Below, piece after piece: positions 7,991 through 15,545 of a DNA stretch of 64,000 nt. Origin of the DNA: Candidatus Woesearchaeota archaeon CG10_big_fil_rev_8_21_14_0_10_37_12. Lineage in GTDB: Archaea > Nanobdellota > Nanobdellia > Woesearchaeales > ARS49. The translations under genes and the position numbers were made by a program. The DNA lies in NCBI GenBank assembly GCA_002762795.1, contig PCYA01000008.1:17484-81483 (forward strand). Direction: 5' to 3'. Within the stretch, counting starts at the first letter, position 1; each line of letters opens with the position of its first letter. The notes under the pieces are model-generated. The model was given only the letters and a program-made list of their open reading frames with translations, had not been told where the DNA came from and did no database searches.

Positions 7991-8474
7991 AGAAAGAACA
8001 AAAGAAAACATTTACGACGTTTGTATAGCTGAAGGATCATACTTGCCCTTATCTGAATTTGATGAAAATCAAATCAGGGACATGATTAAATTAGCATTTA
8101 AAGACTTAGAAACTGCAAAGAAGCTGATTAAAATTTCTACCAAAGACAGCGATGACTGGAACGCAATATACAAACTACACTACGATGCTTTGCACACTAT
8201 TGCAGAAGCTCTTGTAAGAATTGATAAAATAAAAATCAAAACACATGAGTGCTTATTCGCATACTTGTGCCAAAAACACTCTGAATTAGAATTTAACTGG
8301 GAATTTTTTGAAACTATCAGAAGCAAAAGAAACCGAAGCACATATTATGGCGAATCAATAAGCAAGGAACAATGGAAAAATGTTGAATTGCAGATGAATC
8401 TATATATTAAAACTCTTAAAAATGCTTTAGAAATGCAATTCGCATCATCACCTTCCTTTGCAAACTCCCCATAG
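7983..8474 (+). CDS. HEPN-domain protein (toxin partner of MNT)
   Basis: A 163-residue all-helical HEPN protein. The start at ATG 7983 is preferred over the in-frame TTG at 7971. The conserved motif near the C terminus is RSKRNRSTYYG (about 113-123): R-N is followed by Tyr where many HEPN RNases have His. The RN...YYG variant is, from memory, common in archaeal MNT-associated HEPN proteins. HEPN toxins cleave RNA; whether this one does is uncertain because of the His-to-Tyr position. Confidence 0.8.
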   Translation: MHKERTKENIYDVCIAEGSYLPLSEFDENQIRDMIKLAFKDLETAKKLIKISTKDSDDWNAIYKLHYDALHTIAEALVRIDKIKIKTHECLFAYLCQKHSELEFNWEFFETIRSKRNRSTYYGESISKEQWKNVELQMNLYIKTLKNALEMQFASSPSFANSP

Positions 8475-8540
8475 CACTCGCCACCATGTAAAGAATAGTT
8501 GTCATAAACAAGCAAGAATTACTGATTTTTATATTGATTT

Positions 8541-9341
8541 CTAAGATTTGCGCGCGATCAGTGTAACATGAGGTTGGTTAACTAACTCTACTTTATACCC
8601 CTCTTCTCTAAGCAAACTTGACAGGGCACAGTATGTTTGCTCACCTGCAACCCTATGATATGCAGCAACAATAAACTGAGCACCATAAGCGATTGTTTCA
8701 GAAGCTCCCCTGAATGCTTCAAGTTCATGCCCTTCAATATCCATCTTCACAACGATTGGCTTGCTCGCAGTTCTTGCTTCTGCTGTTAATGAATCCAAGG
8801 TTATTGTTCTTACATCAACCAGCTCTGATCCATTTCTTCTGTAATCAGGATTAACAATTTGAGATTCAACACCATTTAGTACTAACTGTTTTTTTCCAAC
8901 ACCATCAGATAATGCCAGCTCTAAACTTGCAACATCTACGCCGTTCAAATCCAGTACTTTTTGCAGATAGGCTCGATTAACCGGATCTGGCTCTAAAGCC
9001 ACAACAACACCAGAACCAACCATTCTCGAGGCTAACACTGCAAATTCTCCAGGATATGCTCCTGCATCAATAACAAGTGCTCCCTCTGCAAAAGGCTTTG
9101 TAAAATACGGCGGAATCTCAACACCCATACCCAACAAAGGAACAATAGACTCTCTTGGAAACAGAACTTGCTGGCCTTGTAGCGGCCCATCTGGAAATGT
9201 TACACGATAACAACTCTTCCCAAGATCATACGCTACATCAATGCCTCCATTTCTTGTAGCACGATGATGCACATATCTCAGTACTTCTTTGAACGGTCCT
9301 TCTGGAACAACTCTATTAACCAAATCCTTTAATCTTTGCAT
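8541..9341 (-). CDS. FkbM-family SAM-dependent methyltransferase
   Basis: A 266-residue protein with motif I VIDAGAYPGEFAVLAS (around 110-125), an acidic end of strand 2 in VVALEPDPVNR, and the FkbM hallmark VVKMDIEGHELEAFRGA (around 198-214). FkbM enzymes O-methylate sugars or polyketides, so a surface glycan substrate is plausible, but no glycosyltransferases are nearby. It lies between the HEPN gene (convergent) and tRNA-Leu. Confidence 0.85.
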   Translation of the reverse strand: MQRLKDLVNRVVPEGPFKEVLRYVHHRATRNGGIDVAYDLGKSCYRVTFPDGPLQGQQVLFPRESIVPLLGMGVEIPPYFTKPFAEGALVIDAGAYPGEFAVLASRMVGSGVVVALEPDPVNRAYLQKVLDLNGVDVASLELALSDGVGKKQLVLNGVESQIVNPDYRRNGSELVDVRTITLDSLTAEARTASKPIVVKMDIEGHELEAFRGASETIAYGAQFIVAAYHRVAGEQTYCALSSLLREEGYKVELVNQPHVTLIARKS

Positions 9342-9392
9342 GAATCAGAAATCTTGGCAACCGTTTAAAAAATGTTTTAAGAAAAATTTAGA

Positions 9393-9407
9393 AATGCGGA
9401 GGGCAGG
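9393..9407 (-). repeat. 15-bp duplicate of the tRNA-Leu 3' end
   Basis: AATGCGGAGGGCAGG at 9393-9407 repeats exactly the tRNA-Leu 3' end plus two flanking bases at 9473-9487, 80 bp away in the same orientation. Duplication of a tRNA 3' end is the usual trace of site-specific integration; here the interval holds only a small hairpin (AACGCA...TGCGTT), so any element is gone or was only a tRNA remnant. Confidence 0.6.
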
Positions 9408-9474
9408 TAGAGACAAGACGCTGCGCTCTTCTGTCTAACCTTCCCTCAACGCAATCTACTCACTGCGTTCGTAA

Positions 9475-9558
9475 TGCGGAGGGCAGGATTTGAACCTGCG
9501 AAGACACTAAGTCAATAGCTCTTGAGGCTATCCCCTTTGACCACTCGGGAACCTCCGC
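9475..9558 (-). tRNA. tRNA-Leu (anticodon CAA)
   Basis: Read on the minus strand the 84-nt sequence folds as a class II tRNA: acceptor GCGGAGG/CCTCCGC with discriminator A, anticodon stem ATAGC/GCTAT with loop CTCAAGA (anticodon CAA), long variable arm TGACTTAGTGTCTTC, T-arm GCAGG-TTCAAAT-CCTGC. The long variable arm plus CAA anticodon gives leucine. The CCA end is not encoded and no intron is seen. Confidence 0.95.
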
Positions 9559-9576
9559 GAATTGCTTTGAAGTATA

Positions 9577-9705
9577 GGGAACTTTGAAAAACCATTGGAA
9601 TTTAGTCAAAATTCCCAAGCCAACACTAAAAAACCAAGGGTTTTTGGTGCCAGAAAATCTCTGATTTTCTTGGGCTTTGAATACCGACGACAAAAATCAT
9701 AGGGC
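9577..9705. repeat. Cluster of small hairpins (element I)
   Basis: Upstream of the tRNA gene are consecutive perfect or near-perfect hairpins: TTGGAATTT/AAATTCCCAA (9595-9616), AAAAACC-AAG-GGTTTTT (about 9630-9646) and AGAAAATC-TCT-GATTTTCT (about 9652-9670), with matching outer sequence (CTTTGAA... near both ends). Stem length 7-9 and loop 3-4 are the same style as elements A-F elsewhere in the window, though the sequence is different. No coding potential. Confidence 0.5.
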
Positions 9706-9821
9706 GTTCACGACATTGACCAAAAAACTGATTAATTCAAAATTTCCTATAAAGAATAACCCAAAGTATCCTTTTAAAAGTTATTGGTTTATTAAACGAA
9801 ATAGAATACTATAGAAAAAAA

Positions 9822-10154
9822 CTAACAATAATAATTAATTCGTGCATCTGGCATTGATCCAGGATTTCTCCTTATGTATTCGCAAAACAATGCATGTGTT
9901 AATCTTGCTTGTTCATATGCCTCACTTACATATCCGTTTTCATCATTATCCAAGACCAATGTACGATCTGGTGCCTGCCGTGGCAACGATGCTGTTTGAT
10001 CTGGAATCGGTGCAGCAAATTGGTCTCGACCAGCAGAAGGTCCTAGACGCGGAACGTTGCCTGTTACATCACCAGTAAAACTCACAAAAGCCATTAAACC
10101 AAGAGCTATCACTGCAACTACCAGCAACGTGGCCATAGAGCTTGATTTTGTCAT
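9822..10154 (-). CDS. Small secreted or membrane-anchored protein, unknown
   Basis: The ATG at 10154 is chosen because GGAGGT lies 7 nt upstream; an earlier ATG at 10175 lacks this. The 110-residue product has one hydrophobic segment (about 7-28, MATLLVVAVIALGLMAFVSF) and a Pro/Asp-rich soluble tail ending in a helix with two cysteines (FCEYIRRNP...YYC). No family recognised. It is divergent from the acidic micropeptide gene at 10309. Confidence 0.7.
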   Translation of the reverse strand: MTKSSSMATLLVVAVIALGLMAFVSFTGDVTGNVPRLGPSAGRDQFAAPIPDQTASLPRQAPDRTLVLDNDENGYVSEAYEQARLTHALFCEYIRRNPGSMPDARINYYC

Positions 10155-10246
10155 GTGCTTACCTCCAGTATACAAGCTAAAACTGCTTTCCTTATCTTAA
10201 ATTTTGAGCAAGTATAGTACGACAATACTTATTTGTCAGAAAGACA

Positions 10247-10257
10247 AAACTTAAATA
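10247..10257 (+). promoter_or_regulatory. TATA-type promoter of the acidic micropeptide
   Basis: ACTTAAATACC at 10247-10257 matches the archaeal TATA consensus. A start about 25 bp downstream (near 10275) would leave a 30-35 nt leader containing GGGAGGTG immediately before the ATG at 10309. Confidence 0.5.
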
Positions 10258-10308
10258 CCTCCTTTCAAACAAGGGCAAGCTATTCTCTGCAGAACAGGGA
10301 GGTGCAAC

Positions 10309-10389
10309 ATGAAATATGAACTAAAAGCATACGACGAAGATGAAGACAATAGCTGGGACGATGATGATAACTTGGGAGACGACGATTAA
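10309..10389 (+). CDS. 26-residue acidic micropeptide
   Basis: An ORF too short for ordinary gene calling: ATG at 10309, TAA at 10387-10389, with a perfect SD GGAGGTG 5 nt before the ATG. The peptide starts MKYELKAYDEDEDNSW and ends in Asp-rich sequence; 13 of 26 residues are Asp or Glu. It has its own TATA box upstream and a GC hairpin plus T-run immediately after the stop, so it looks like a complete monocistronic unit. Function unknown; metal or basic-protein binding is conceivable from composition only. Confidence 0.6.
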   Translation: MKYELKAYDEDEDNSWDDDDNLGDDD

Positions 10390-10399
10390 AATATTAATT

Positions 10400-10420
10400 G
10401 CCGCGAAAGCGGCTTTTTTT
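10400..10420 (+). terminator. Hairpin plus T7 terminator
   Basis: GCCGC-GAAA-GCGGC (10400-10413) is a GNRA-loop stem followed by seven T (10414-10420), a textbook intrinsic-type terminator. It begins 11 bases after the micropeptide stop and precedes the separate TATA-like CTTAAAA of the RNase J gene, insulating the two units. Confidence 0.75.
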
Positions 10421-10463
10421 CTTCTTCGATACTCTTAAAAACACATACGCAATTCTGAAGTTC

Positions 10464-11801
10464 ATGGATATACAAATAGCAGCTGTTGGTGGCTACGGTG
10501 AAGTTGGCAGAAACATGACTGCTGTAAAAGTCAACGATTCTGTTGTGATTTTTGACATGGGTCTGCATTTACCAAACTACATCAAACTAACAGAAGAAGA
10601 AATGGACAACACTACAAGAAACAGCATCAAAACACTACAAACAGCAAATGCAATTCCCCTTGACTACACCATAGAAGATTGGCGATCACAAGTTATTGCA
10701 ATTGTTACAACACATGCGCACCTTGACCATTTAGGAGCAATACCCAGACTTGCAAAAAAATACAAAGCGCCAGTAATCTGCACACCATATTCTGCAGCAC
10801 TCCTGCGCATAATTTGCAGAGATGAAAAAATAACACTGCCTAACAACATAATAGAAATGAAAGCAGGAGGAATAAAAAAACTCAACAAAGACCTAGAAAT
10901 GGAATTTGTACACACAACACACAGCACACTACAAACAATCATTGCTGTGCTTCACACTCATACAGGGTCAATCATATACGCAAACGATTACAAACTAGAC
11001 AACGCACCAGTATATGGAAACCCGCCCGATTACCCACGATTAAAACAATTAGGAGATCACGGAGTTCTTGCACTTATGCAAGACTGTATTTATGCAGGAA
11101 ACCCAAGAAGAACACCCCCTGAACAAGAAGCAAAAGACAAACTACGAGACATATTATTCAGAATACCAGAAAATGAAGGCATACTTGTAACAACATTTGC
11201 AAGCCACGCAGTAAGATTAAAAACAATTACTGAATTCGGGAAAAAACTCGGCAGAAAAGTTATTTTTCTTAGTAGAAGCATGGAAAAATACGCCATGGCT
11301 GCAAAAGACGCAAAAATTTTTGACTTAAGCCAAACAGCAGACGTTATAAAATATGCGCGAAAAATACGAAGAAAAATCGCAGACGTAATAAAAGACGGCA
11401 AACATAAATACTTACTTGTAGTATCAGGACATCAAGGAGAACCAAACAGCACCCTCAACAAAATGGTACACAACATTTACCCCTGGAACTTCAAAAATGA
11501 CCATATTATTTTCTCATCACACATCATTCCAGCAGAAATCAACAGAAAAAACAGAGCAACACTAGAACAAAACCTCAAAAAAATAGGAGCTCACATTTAC
11601 ACAGAAGCACACGTATCAGGACACAGCAGCAGAGAAGACATGCGAGACATTATCAACATGCTCAAACCAAAACATCTAATTCCAGCACACGGCGAAATGC
11701 ACATGATGGAAGCGTTCAAAAGCTTAAGTGAAGAAATGGGATACAAAGAAGGAAAAACACTTCACCTTATCTTAAATGGAGATCGGAAAACAATTAAATA
11801 A
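10464..11801 (+). CDS. rnj: RNase J (beta-CASP metallo-beta-lactamase exoribonuclease)
   Basis: A 445-residue protein from ATG 10464; the upstream in-frame TTG would run through the terminator and is rejected. Metal-binding HAHLDHLGAIPRL (motif 2) and late motifs VVSGHQGEPNSTL, HVSGHSSREDMRDII and LIPAHGEMHM are those of archaeal RNase J, a 5'-3' exoribonuclease acting in RNA turnover. Length agrees with aRNase J. CTTAAAA about 28 bp upstream is a possible TATA box. Confidence 0.9.
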   Translation: MDIQIAAVGGYGEVGRNMTAVKVNDSVVIFDMGLHLPNYIKLTEEEMDNTTRNSIKTLQTANAIPLDYTIEDWRSQVIAIVTTHAHLDHLGAIPRLAKKYKAPVICTPYSAALLRIICRDEKITLPNNIIEMKAGGIKKLNKDLEMEFVHTTHSTLQTIIAVLHTHTGSIIYANDYKLDNAPVYGNPPDYPRLKQLGDHGVLALMQDCIYAGNPRRTPPEQEAKDKLRDILFRIPENEGILVTTFASHAVRLKTITEFGKKLGRKVIFLSRSMEKYAMAAKDAKIFDLSQTADVIKYARKIRRKIADVIKDGKHKYLLVVSGHQGEPNSTLNKMVHNIYPWNFKNDHIIFSSHIIPAEINRKNRATLEQNLKKIGAHIYTEAHVSGHSSREDMRDIINMLKPKHLIPAHGEMHMMEAFKSLSEEMGYKEGKTLHLILNGDRKTIK

Positions 11802-11802
11802 A

Positions 11803-12037
11803 AATCCCAACCACCGCAAGCAGTAGGGTACAAGAAAATTCTTTGAATTTTCTGTACAAGAAAAGCAAAGCATTTCTGTGCAAGGAAATCATGGTAATTT
11901 CCTGCACACAAAATTGAAAATTTTGTTGTGCCCAGAAAATTTTTCAAATTTTCTCGGGTTTAAAGTTATGATACTCCATCAATTGTAAGAAAAACAAGGA
12001 CGAACCCAACCGCCCCAAGGAGCGGAGTATCATAACA
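11803..12037. repeat. Multi-hairpin intergenic element F
   Basis: The gap between rnj and pcn is a series of hairpins: AGAAAATTC/GAATTTTCT near 11832-11851, GGAAATCATGGTAATTTCC near 11880-11900, ACAAAATTGAAAATTTTGT near 11907-11925 and AGAAAATT...AATTTTCT near 11935-11953. An outer pair GTTATGATACTCC (about 11966-11978) / GGAGTATCATAAC (about 12025-12037) encloses an ACCGCC...GGAGCGG-like stem. Stem and loop sizes match the A-E repeats but the sequence differs. Confidence 0.6.
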
Positions 12038-12141
12038 AATAAAGTATTAAACTTTGATTTGGGAATGACTCTACTCCAGTATAGTAATCTATTTAAACTC
12101 CTGCTAGCCTAAAATCAACTGTTAGAAAGGGGGAAAAGATT

Positions 12142-12888
12142 ATGAAACTAGTATTGGCAGATCCAACCATTCTTAAAGACAGCATCAGCGTAATTTCAGA
12201 CCTTGTAAACGAGGCGAGCTTTAAAATAACCCGAGACGGACTTGAAATGATCGCAATGGACCCGGCAAACGTTGCAATGGTTATTTTTAAGTTATTATCA
12301 AGCAGTTTCACAGAATACGACATTGAAAACGAAAGAGAAATAGCAATAAATCTAGCAAACTTCAGACAAATCCTCAAAAGAGTAAACGCAAACGATATTC
12401 TAACCTTAGACATTACCGAAGACAACAAACTACACATCAAACTGAAAGGAAGAAACACAAGAACTTTCAGCATACCACTTATCGAATTGGAAGAAAAAGA
12501 ACAAAGAATACCAAACTTAACATTTCCAGTAAATATCAGCACCACAAGCAACATTCTAACAAACGCAATAGCAGACGCAGACATCATTGCAGAAAGCGTT
12601 ACATTCTCAGCAGAACCAGACACGTTTGCCATTGCGGCAGAAGGAAACCTAAGCAAAGCAAACATAGAAATCAAAAACGGCGATGAAACAAAAATACAAA
12701 CAGAAAACCAAGAAAAAACAAAATCAAAATATTCAATAGAATACCTCAAAAAAATGATCAACGCAGGAAAACTCGCAGACAATGTACAAATATTCTTCAG
12801 CAAAGATTATCCACTAAAACTAGAATACAAAGTTATGGATAAATTGTTATTGAGTTTTATTCTAGCACCAAGAGTAGAGAATGACTAA
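12142..12888 (+). CDS. pcn: DNA polymerase sliding clamp (PCNA)
   Basis: A 248-residue PCNA: LKDSISVISDLVNEASFKITRDGLEMIAMDPANVAMV at the N terminus, the interdomain IPLIELEEKEQRIPNL, and the C-terminal YKVMDKLLLSFILAPRVE. It forms the homotrimeric ring that tethers PolD, FEN1 and other enzymes to DNA. A GGGGG SD-like run lies about 9 nt before the ATG. The gene stands alone, with glutaredoxin 50 bp downstream. Confidence 0.95.
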   Translation: MKLVLADPTILKDSISVISDLVNEASFKITRDGLEMIAMDPANVAMVIFKLLSSSFTEYDIENEREIAINLANFRQILKRVNANDILTLDITEDNKLHIKLKGRNTRTFSIPLIELEEKEQRIPNLTFPVNISTTSNILTNAIADADIIAESVTFSAEPDTFAIAAEGNLSKANIEIKNGDETKIQTENQEKTKSKYSIEYLKKMINAGKLADNVQIFFSKDYPLKLEYKVMDKLLLSFILAPRVEND

Positions 12889-12937
12889 ATTCTGAAAAGA
12901 GGTAAAGATTAAAAATAGAGACTTGCTGTTTAAACAT

Positions 12938-13177
12938 ATGACCTTAACAATATACCAAATACCAAACTGCCCCTTCTGCAAAAAAGTACGCAGAAAACTA
13001 GATGAACTTAAACTTGAATACGAAACAATAGACATTGATCCAATCAGCAGACCAGACATAGTCATGGAAAACAGCGGAACTGTGCCTGTATTAATTGACG
13101 ATGGAAAAATAATTCCAGATTCAACACGCATTCTCGAATATTTGGGGAAGAAATACAAACACTACGAAGAAGAGTAA
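12938..13177 (+). CDS. Glutaredoxin-like protein
   Basis: A 79-residue thioredoxin-fold protein from ATG 12938 with the CPFC redox motif (Cys11, Cys14), then TVPVLIDDG with the cis-proline (TVP) and DSTRILEYL, the glutathione-binding helix region of glutaredoxins. It probably reduces protein disulfides in the cytoplasm; archaea generally lack glutathione, so its thiol partner is open. Confidence 0.9.
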   Translation: MTLTIYQIPNCPFCKKVRRKLDELKLEYETIDIDPISRPDIVMENSGTVPVLIDDGKIIPDSTRILEYLGKKYKHYEEE

Positions 13178-13209
13178 GGTTTTTATTACATGCAATGAAT
13201 TAAAAAATC

Positions 13210-14052
13210 ATGCAAACACTATTACTCCTGCGACCTCAGCAATGGTACAAAAATTTTCTTGTGTTTGTACCTTTAATCTTTTCAGGAAACCTAACAAACA
13301 ATCCTGCACTAATTGCCGCCCTGCTCGCTTTTGTAAGCTTTTGCTGTTTTTCATCAGCAACATACATTATCAATGATTATGTTGACAGAGAAAAAGACAG
13401 ACAAAACCCTGAAAAAAAAAACAGACCATTAGCAGCAAAAACAGTCGGTGCAGGAACTGCTTTTGTTTTAATTATTGCCTTACTTATAGTTGGATTTTTT
13501 ATTGCAAACAACATATCAAAAAATGTTGTACTTGCAGGAATTGCTTACATACTACTCAGTCAAGCATACACTTTCTGGTTAAAACACGAAGTATATGCAG
13601 ATATTATTCTATTGTCTGTCAACTATGTCATAAGAGCTATGGCTGGCGCATACGCAATAAACGTTTTTATCAGCCCATGGCTCATGGTTTGCGTCTTTTT
13701 CCTCGCACTCTTTTTAGTAGTTGGCAAACGACACGCAGAAGTTAACTTACTTAAACACAAAGCAGATAAGCTGAGGAAAACACTTGCAGGATACAGCGAA
13801 GATATTGTTACCAGTATCTGCACACTCGCAACAACTACTTTGATTTTAGCATATACACTCTACGTTTTTTTTGGAATACACCATAGATTGTACATAACAC
13901 TTCCGTTTGCAATTTATCTTATTCTCAGATACTACGGATTCGTTAGAACAGGGCACACGATTGCACGACACCCCCACTATATTTTTCTTGATAGCAGAAT
14001 GGTTATTGGACTGTTGTTATGGCTTGGAATTACGCTTTTGATACTTTACTAA
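13210..14052 (+). CDS. UbiA-family prenyltransferase, decaprenyl-phosphate phosphoribosyltransferase-like
   Basis: A 280-residue protein with about eight TM helices. It opens LLRPQQWYKNFLVFVPLIFS, has the first Asp motif NDYVDREKDRQNP (58-70 region) followed by RPLAAKTVG, and a later RHAEVNLLKHKA segment, closely matching the subgroup that transfers phosphoribose to polyprenyl phosphate rather than aromatic prenyltransferases. It would act in the membrane making a lipid-linked pentose for cell-surface glycans. Substrate assignment is by family resemblance. Confidence 0.8.
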   Translation: MQTLLLLRPQQWYKNFLVFVPLIFSGNLTNNPALIAALLAFVSFCCFSSATYIINDYVDREKDRQNPEKKNRPLAAKTVGAGTAFVLIIALLIVGFFIANNISKNVVLAGIAYILLSQAYTFWLKHEVYADIILLSVNYVIRAMAGAYAINVFISPWLMVCVFFLALFLVVGKRHAEVNLLKHKADKLRKTLAGYSEDIVTSICTLATTTLILAYTLYVFFGIHHRLYITLPFAIYLILRYYGFVRTGHTIARHPHYIFLDSRMVIGLLLWLGITLLILY

Positions 14053-14493
14053 TCACTTATTTCCAAAATAGAACATCTTCTGAATATCAACATCTTCTGG
14101 CTTAAAATTGCCTTGCCTTGGATGCTCAACTTTTGGCTCAGTCTTCAAAGGAACCTGCTTATCTTTAGGAATCGGGTGCGATTCAGAAAACTTGCCAAGC
14201 TGAGAACGTACACTATTCAATTCACCAATCAACTGGTTAATTGTACTGCGAAACAAGGAAAGCTGCTGATCAACATATTGCTTGTTTTGCTCCAACAGCA
14301 ATTCAACCTTGCGTATTTCAAGCGCTGCAGTTGGACGATCTACCTGCATTGATTCTGACAAAGGCATTGCTTGTTTTCTCGGTTCAATCGCTTCCTGCGC
14401 CTGCCTAAACGCATCTTCACTTGATTCAGCAAAACGATGCTTCTTCAACTCCTGAGCTAATGAATTCACCTTCAATAAATTAGAAACATCCAT
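14053..14493 (-). CDS. Hypothetical coiled-coil protein
   Basis: A 146-residue protein, helical between about 60 and 115 (LEIRKVELLLEQNKQYVDQQLSLFRSTINQLIGELNSVRS), with a disordered Lys/Pro-rich tail ending DIQKMFYFGNK. GAGGTG lies 6 nt before the ATG. Last gene of a three-gene minus-strand cluster with a zinc-ribbon-like protein and a TPR-like protein. No recognised family. Confidence 0.65.
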   Translation of the reverse strand: MDVSNLLKVNSLAQELKKHRFAESSEDAFRQAQEAIEPRKQAMPLSESMQVDRPTAALEIRKVELLLEQNKQYVDQQLSLFRSTINQLIGELNSVRSQLGKFSESHPIPKDKQVPLKTEPKVEHPRQGNFKPEDVDIQKMFYFGNK

Positions 14494-14502
14494 ACAAACA
14501 CC

Positions 14503-14742
14503 TCATTCTCTTAACACCAAATAACCATCATGAATCATATATCTGCGACCTTGCGGAGGAGCGGGGCGAGGAGCTGCCAACGGAACACGCATAGGTGAAA
14601 TACCACTAAGCACTCCTGAACACTTCGCACAATACACTTTTTTACCTTCCTGCTTTACAATACATAACTCACAAACTCGCTTACCACACCAAGTACATCC
14701 GCCAATTCTTTCTTTTCTATGACGATCACATTTCTCAATCAT
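14503..14742 (-). CDS. Small zinc-binding protein with four CxxC-type knuckles
   Basis: The ATG at 14742 overlaps the stop of the upstream TPR-like gene (ATGA), which decides the start. The 79-residue product has a B-box-like Cys/His pattern: C-x2-H (CDRH), C-x2-C (CTWC), C-x2-C (CELC), then C-x2-C (CAKC) within the first 45 residues, enough for two zinc sites, followed by a Pro/Arg-rich linker and a short C-terminal strand (YMIHDGYLVLRE). Probably a protein-protein adaptor for the neighbouring helical-repeat protein; inference only. Confidence 0.7.
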   Translation of the reverse strand: MIEKCDRHRKERIGGCTWCGKRVCELCIVKQEGKKVYCAKCSGVLSGISPMRVPLAAPRPAPPQGRRYMIHDGYLVLRE

Positions 14743-15464
14743 TTTTGCCTTCCAAAATTCTGCTCTACAAACTGAGCCATCATATGATTGCCAGCAAGTG
14801 TATAACACTGCAACGCTGTAGCAATAAGATTTTCACGTAAACAAACATCACCCAAAGCAGACAATTTTTCTGAATTACCTGCAAGCTCAAAAGCTTTCGA
14901 AGCGTACCCGAGCTGCCGCTCACGCAACGCTTTATCACCGACTTCAACAAGTTTTTGTTTATTATTCAATGAACTAAATACTTCAATAGCATAATCATAT
15001 TTTTCTTTTCGTAAGCATTCATCGCCAACAGACGCTAAACGAGGAACATCATCAATTGCGCGAAACGCCTGAATAGCAGCACCAAGCTTACCATCCTCTA
15101 AACATTTTGATCCTATCTTGCTCAATTTTTCATGATTTCCAGCCAAACGATAACACTCAATTGCATTCTCAAACAAACCAACACGCTCATAATCAATACC
15201 GATATCAGAAATTCGCGCATGATTACCAGCAAGAATAAACGCTTTCATTGCTTCCTGCAAGCGACCCTTGCGAACGTACTCTTCACCAAAACTATTTAAC
15301 AAAACAAGACGCGTTGACTCATCAAACATTGACAAATTCACATTATCTAATCCTTTCTCCAACAAGGCAGGAAGAATTTTCCTCATATTTTCAATTTGCA
15401 CAGACTGCTGCTTAAGCACATTAACTGACTCAACCGCAGACGCCATTGTTTCTAATATATCCAT
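14739..15464 (-). CDS. TPR-like helical-repeat protein
   Basis: A 241-residue protein built of about six repeats of 33-36 residues, recognisable by recurring phrases such as AIECYRLAGNHEKLSKIG, AIQAFRAIDDVPRLASVG and ASKAFELAGNSEKLSALG. The helix-pair pattern is that of TPR-like solenoids. SD GAGGTG precedes the ATG at 15464 by 6 nt. First gene of the cluster; probably a scaffold. Repeats with a LAGN turn differ from canonical TPRs. Confidence 0.7.
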   Translation of the reverse strand: MDILETMASAVESVNVLKQQSVQIENMRKILPALLEKGLDNVNLSMFDESTRLVLLNSFGEEYVRKGRLQEAMKAFILAGNHARISDIGIDYERVGLFENAIECYRLAGNHEKLSKIGSKCLEDGKLGAAIQAFRAIDDVPRLASVGDECLRKEKYDYAIEVFSSLNNKQKLVEVGDKALRERQLGYASKAFELAGNSEKLSALGDVCLRENLIATALQCYTLAGNHMMAQFVEQNFGRQK

Positions 15465-15545
15465 TCAACACCTCTTTAACAACACCAAAAATCAAGGCAT
15501 ACCAATATATAAATGTTACTTTTTAGTATACTGGAAAAAGTTTGA

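Noticed and set aside
9460..9693. 77-residue ORF over tRNA-Leu
   Set aside because: It reads through the tRNA gene and hairpin DNA; no coding signal.
10398..10463. An rnj start at the in-frame TTG before 10464
   Set aside because: It lies inside the terminator hairpin region; the ATG at 10464 gives the family N terminus.
12093..12803. Long antisense ORFs over pcn, rpl2, rps4e, rpl5 and others
   Set aside because: They are low-complexity Phe/Ser/Cys/Leu-rich translations of the reverse strand of AT-rich genes with no family resemblance, while the opposite strand encodes well-known proteins.
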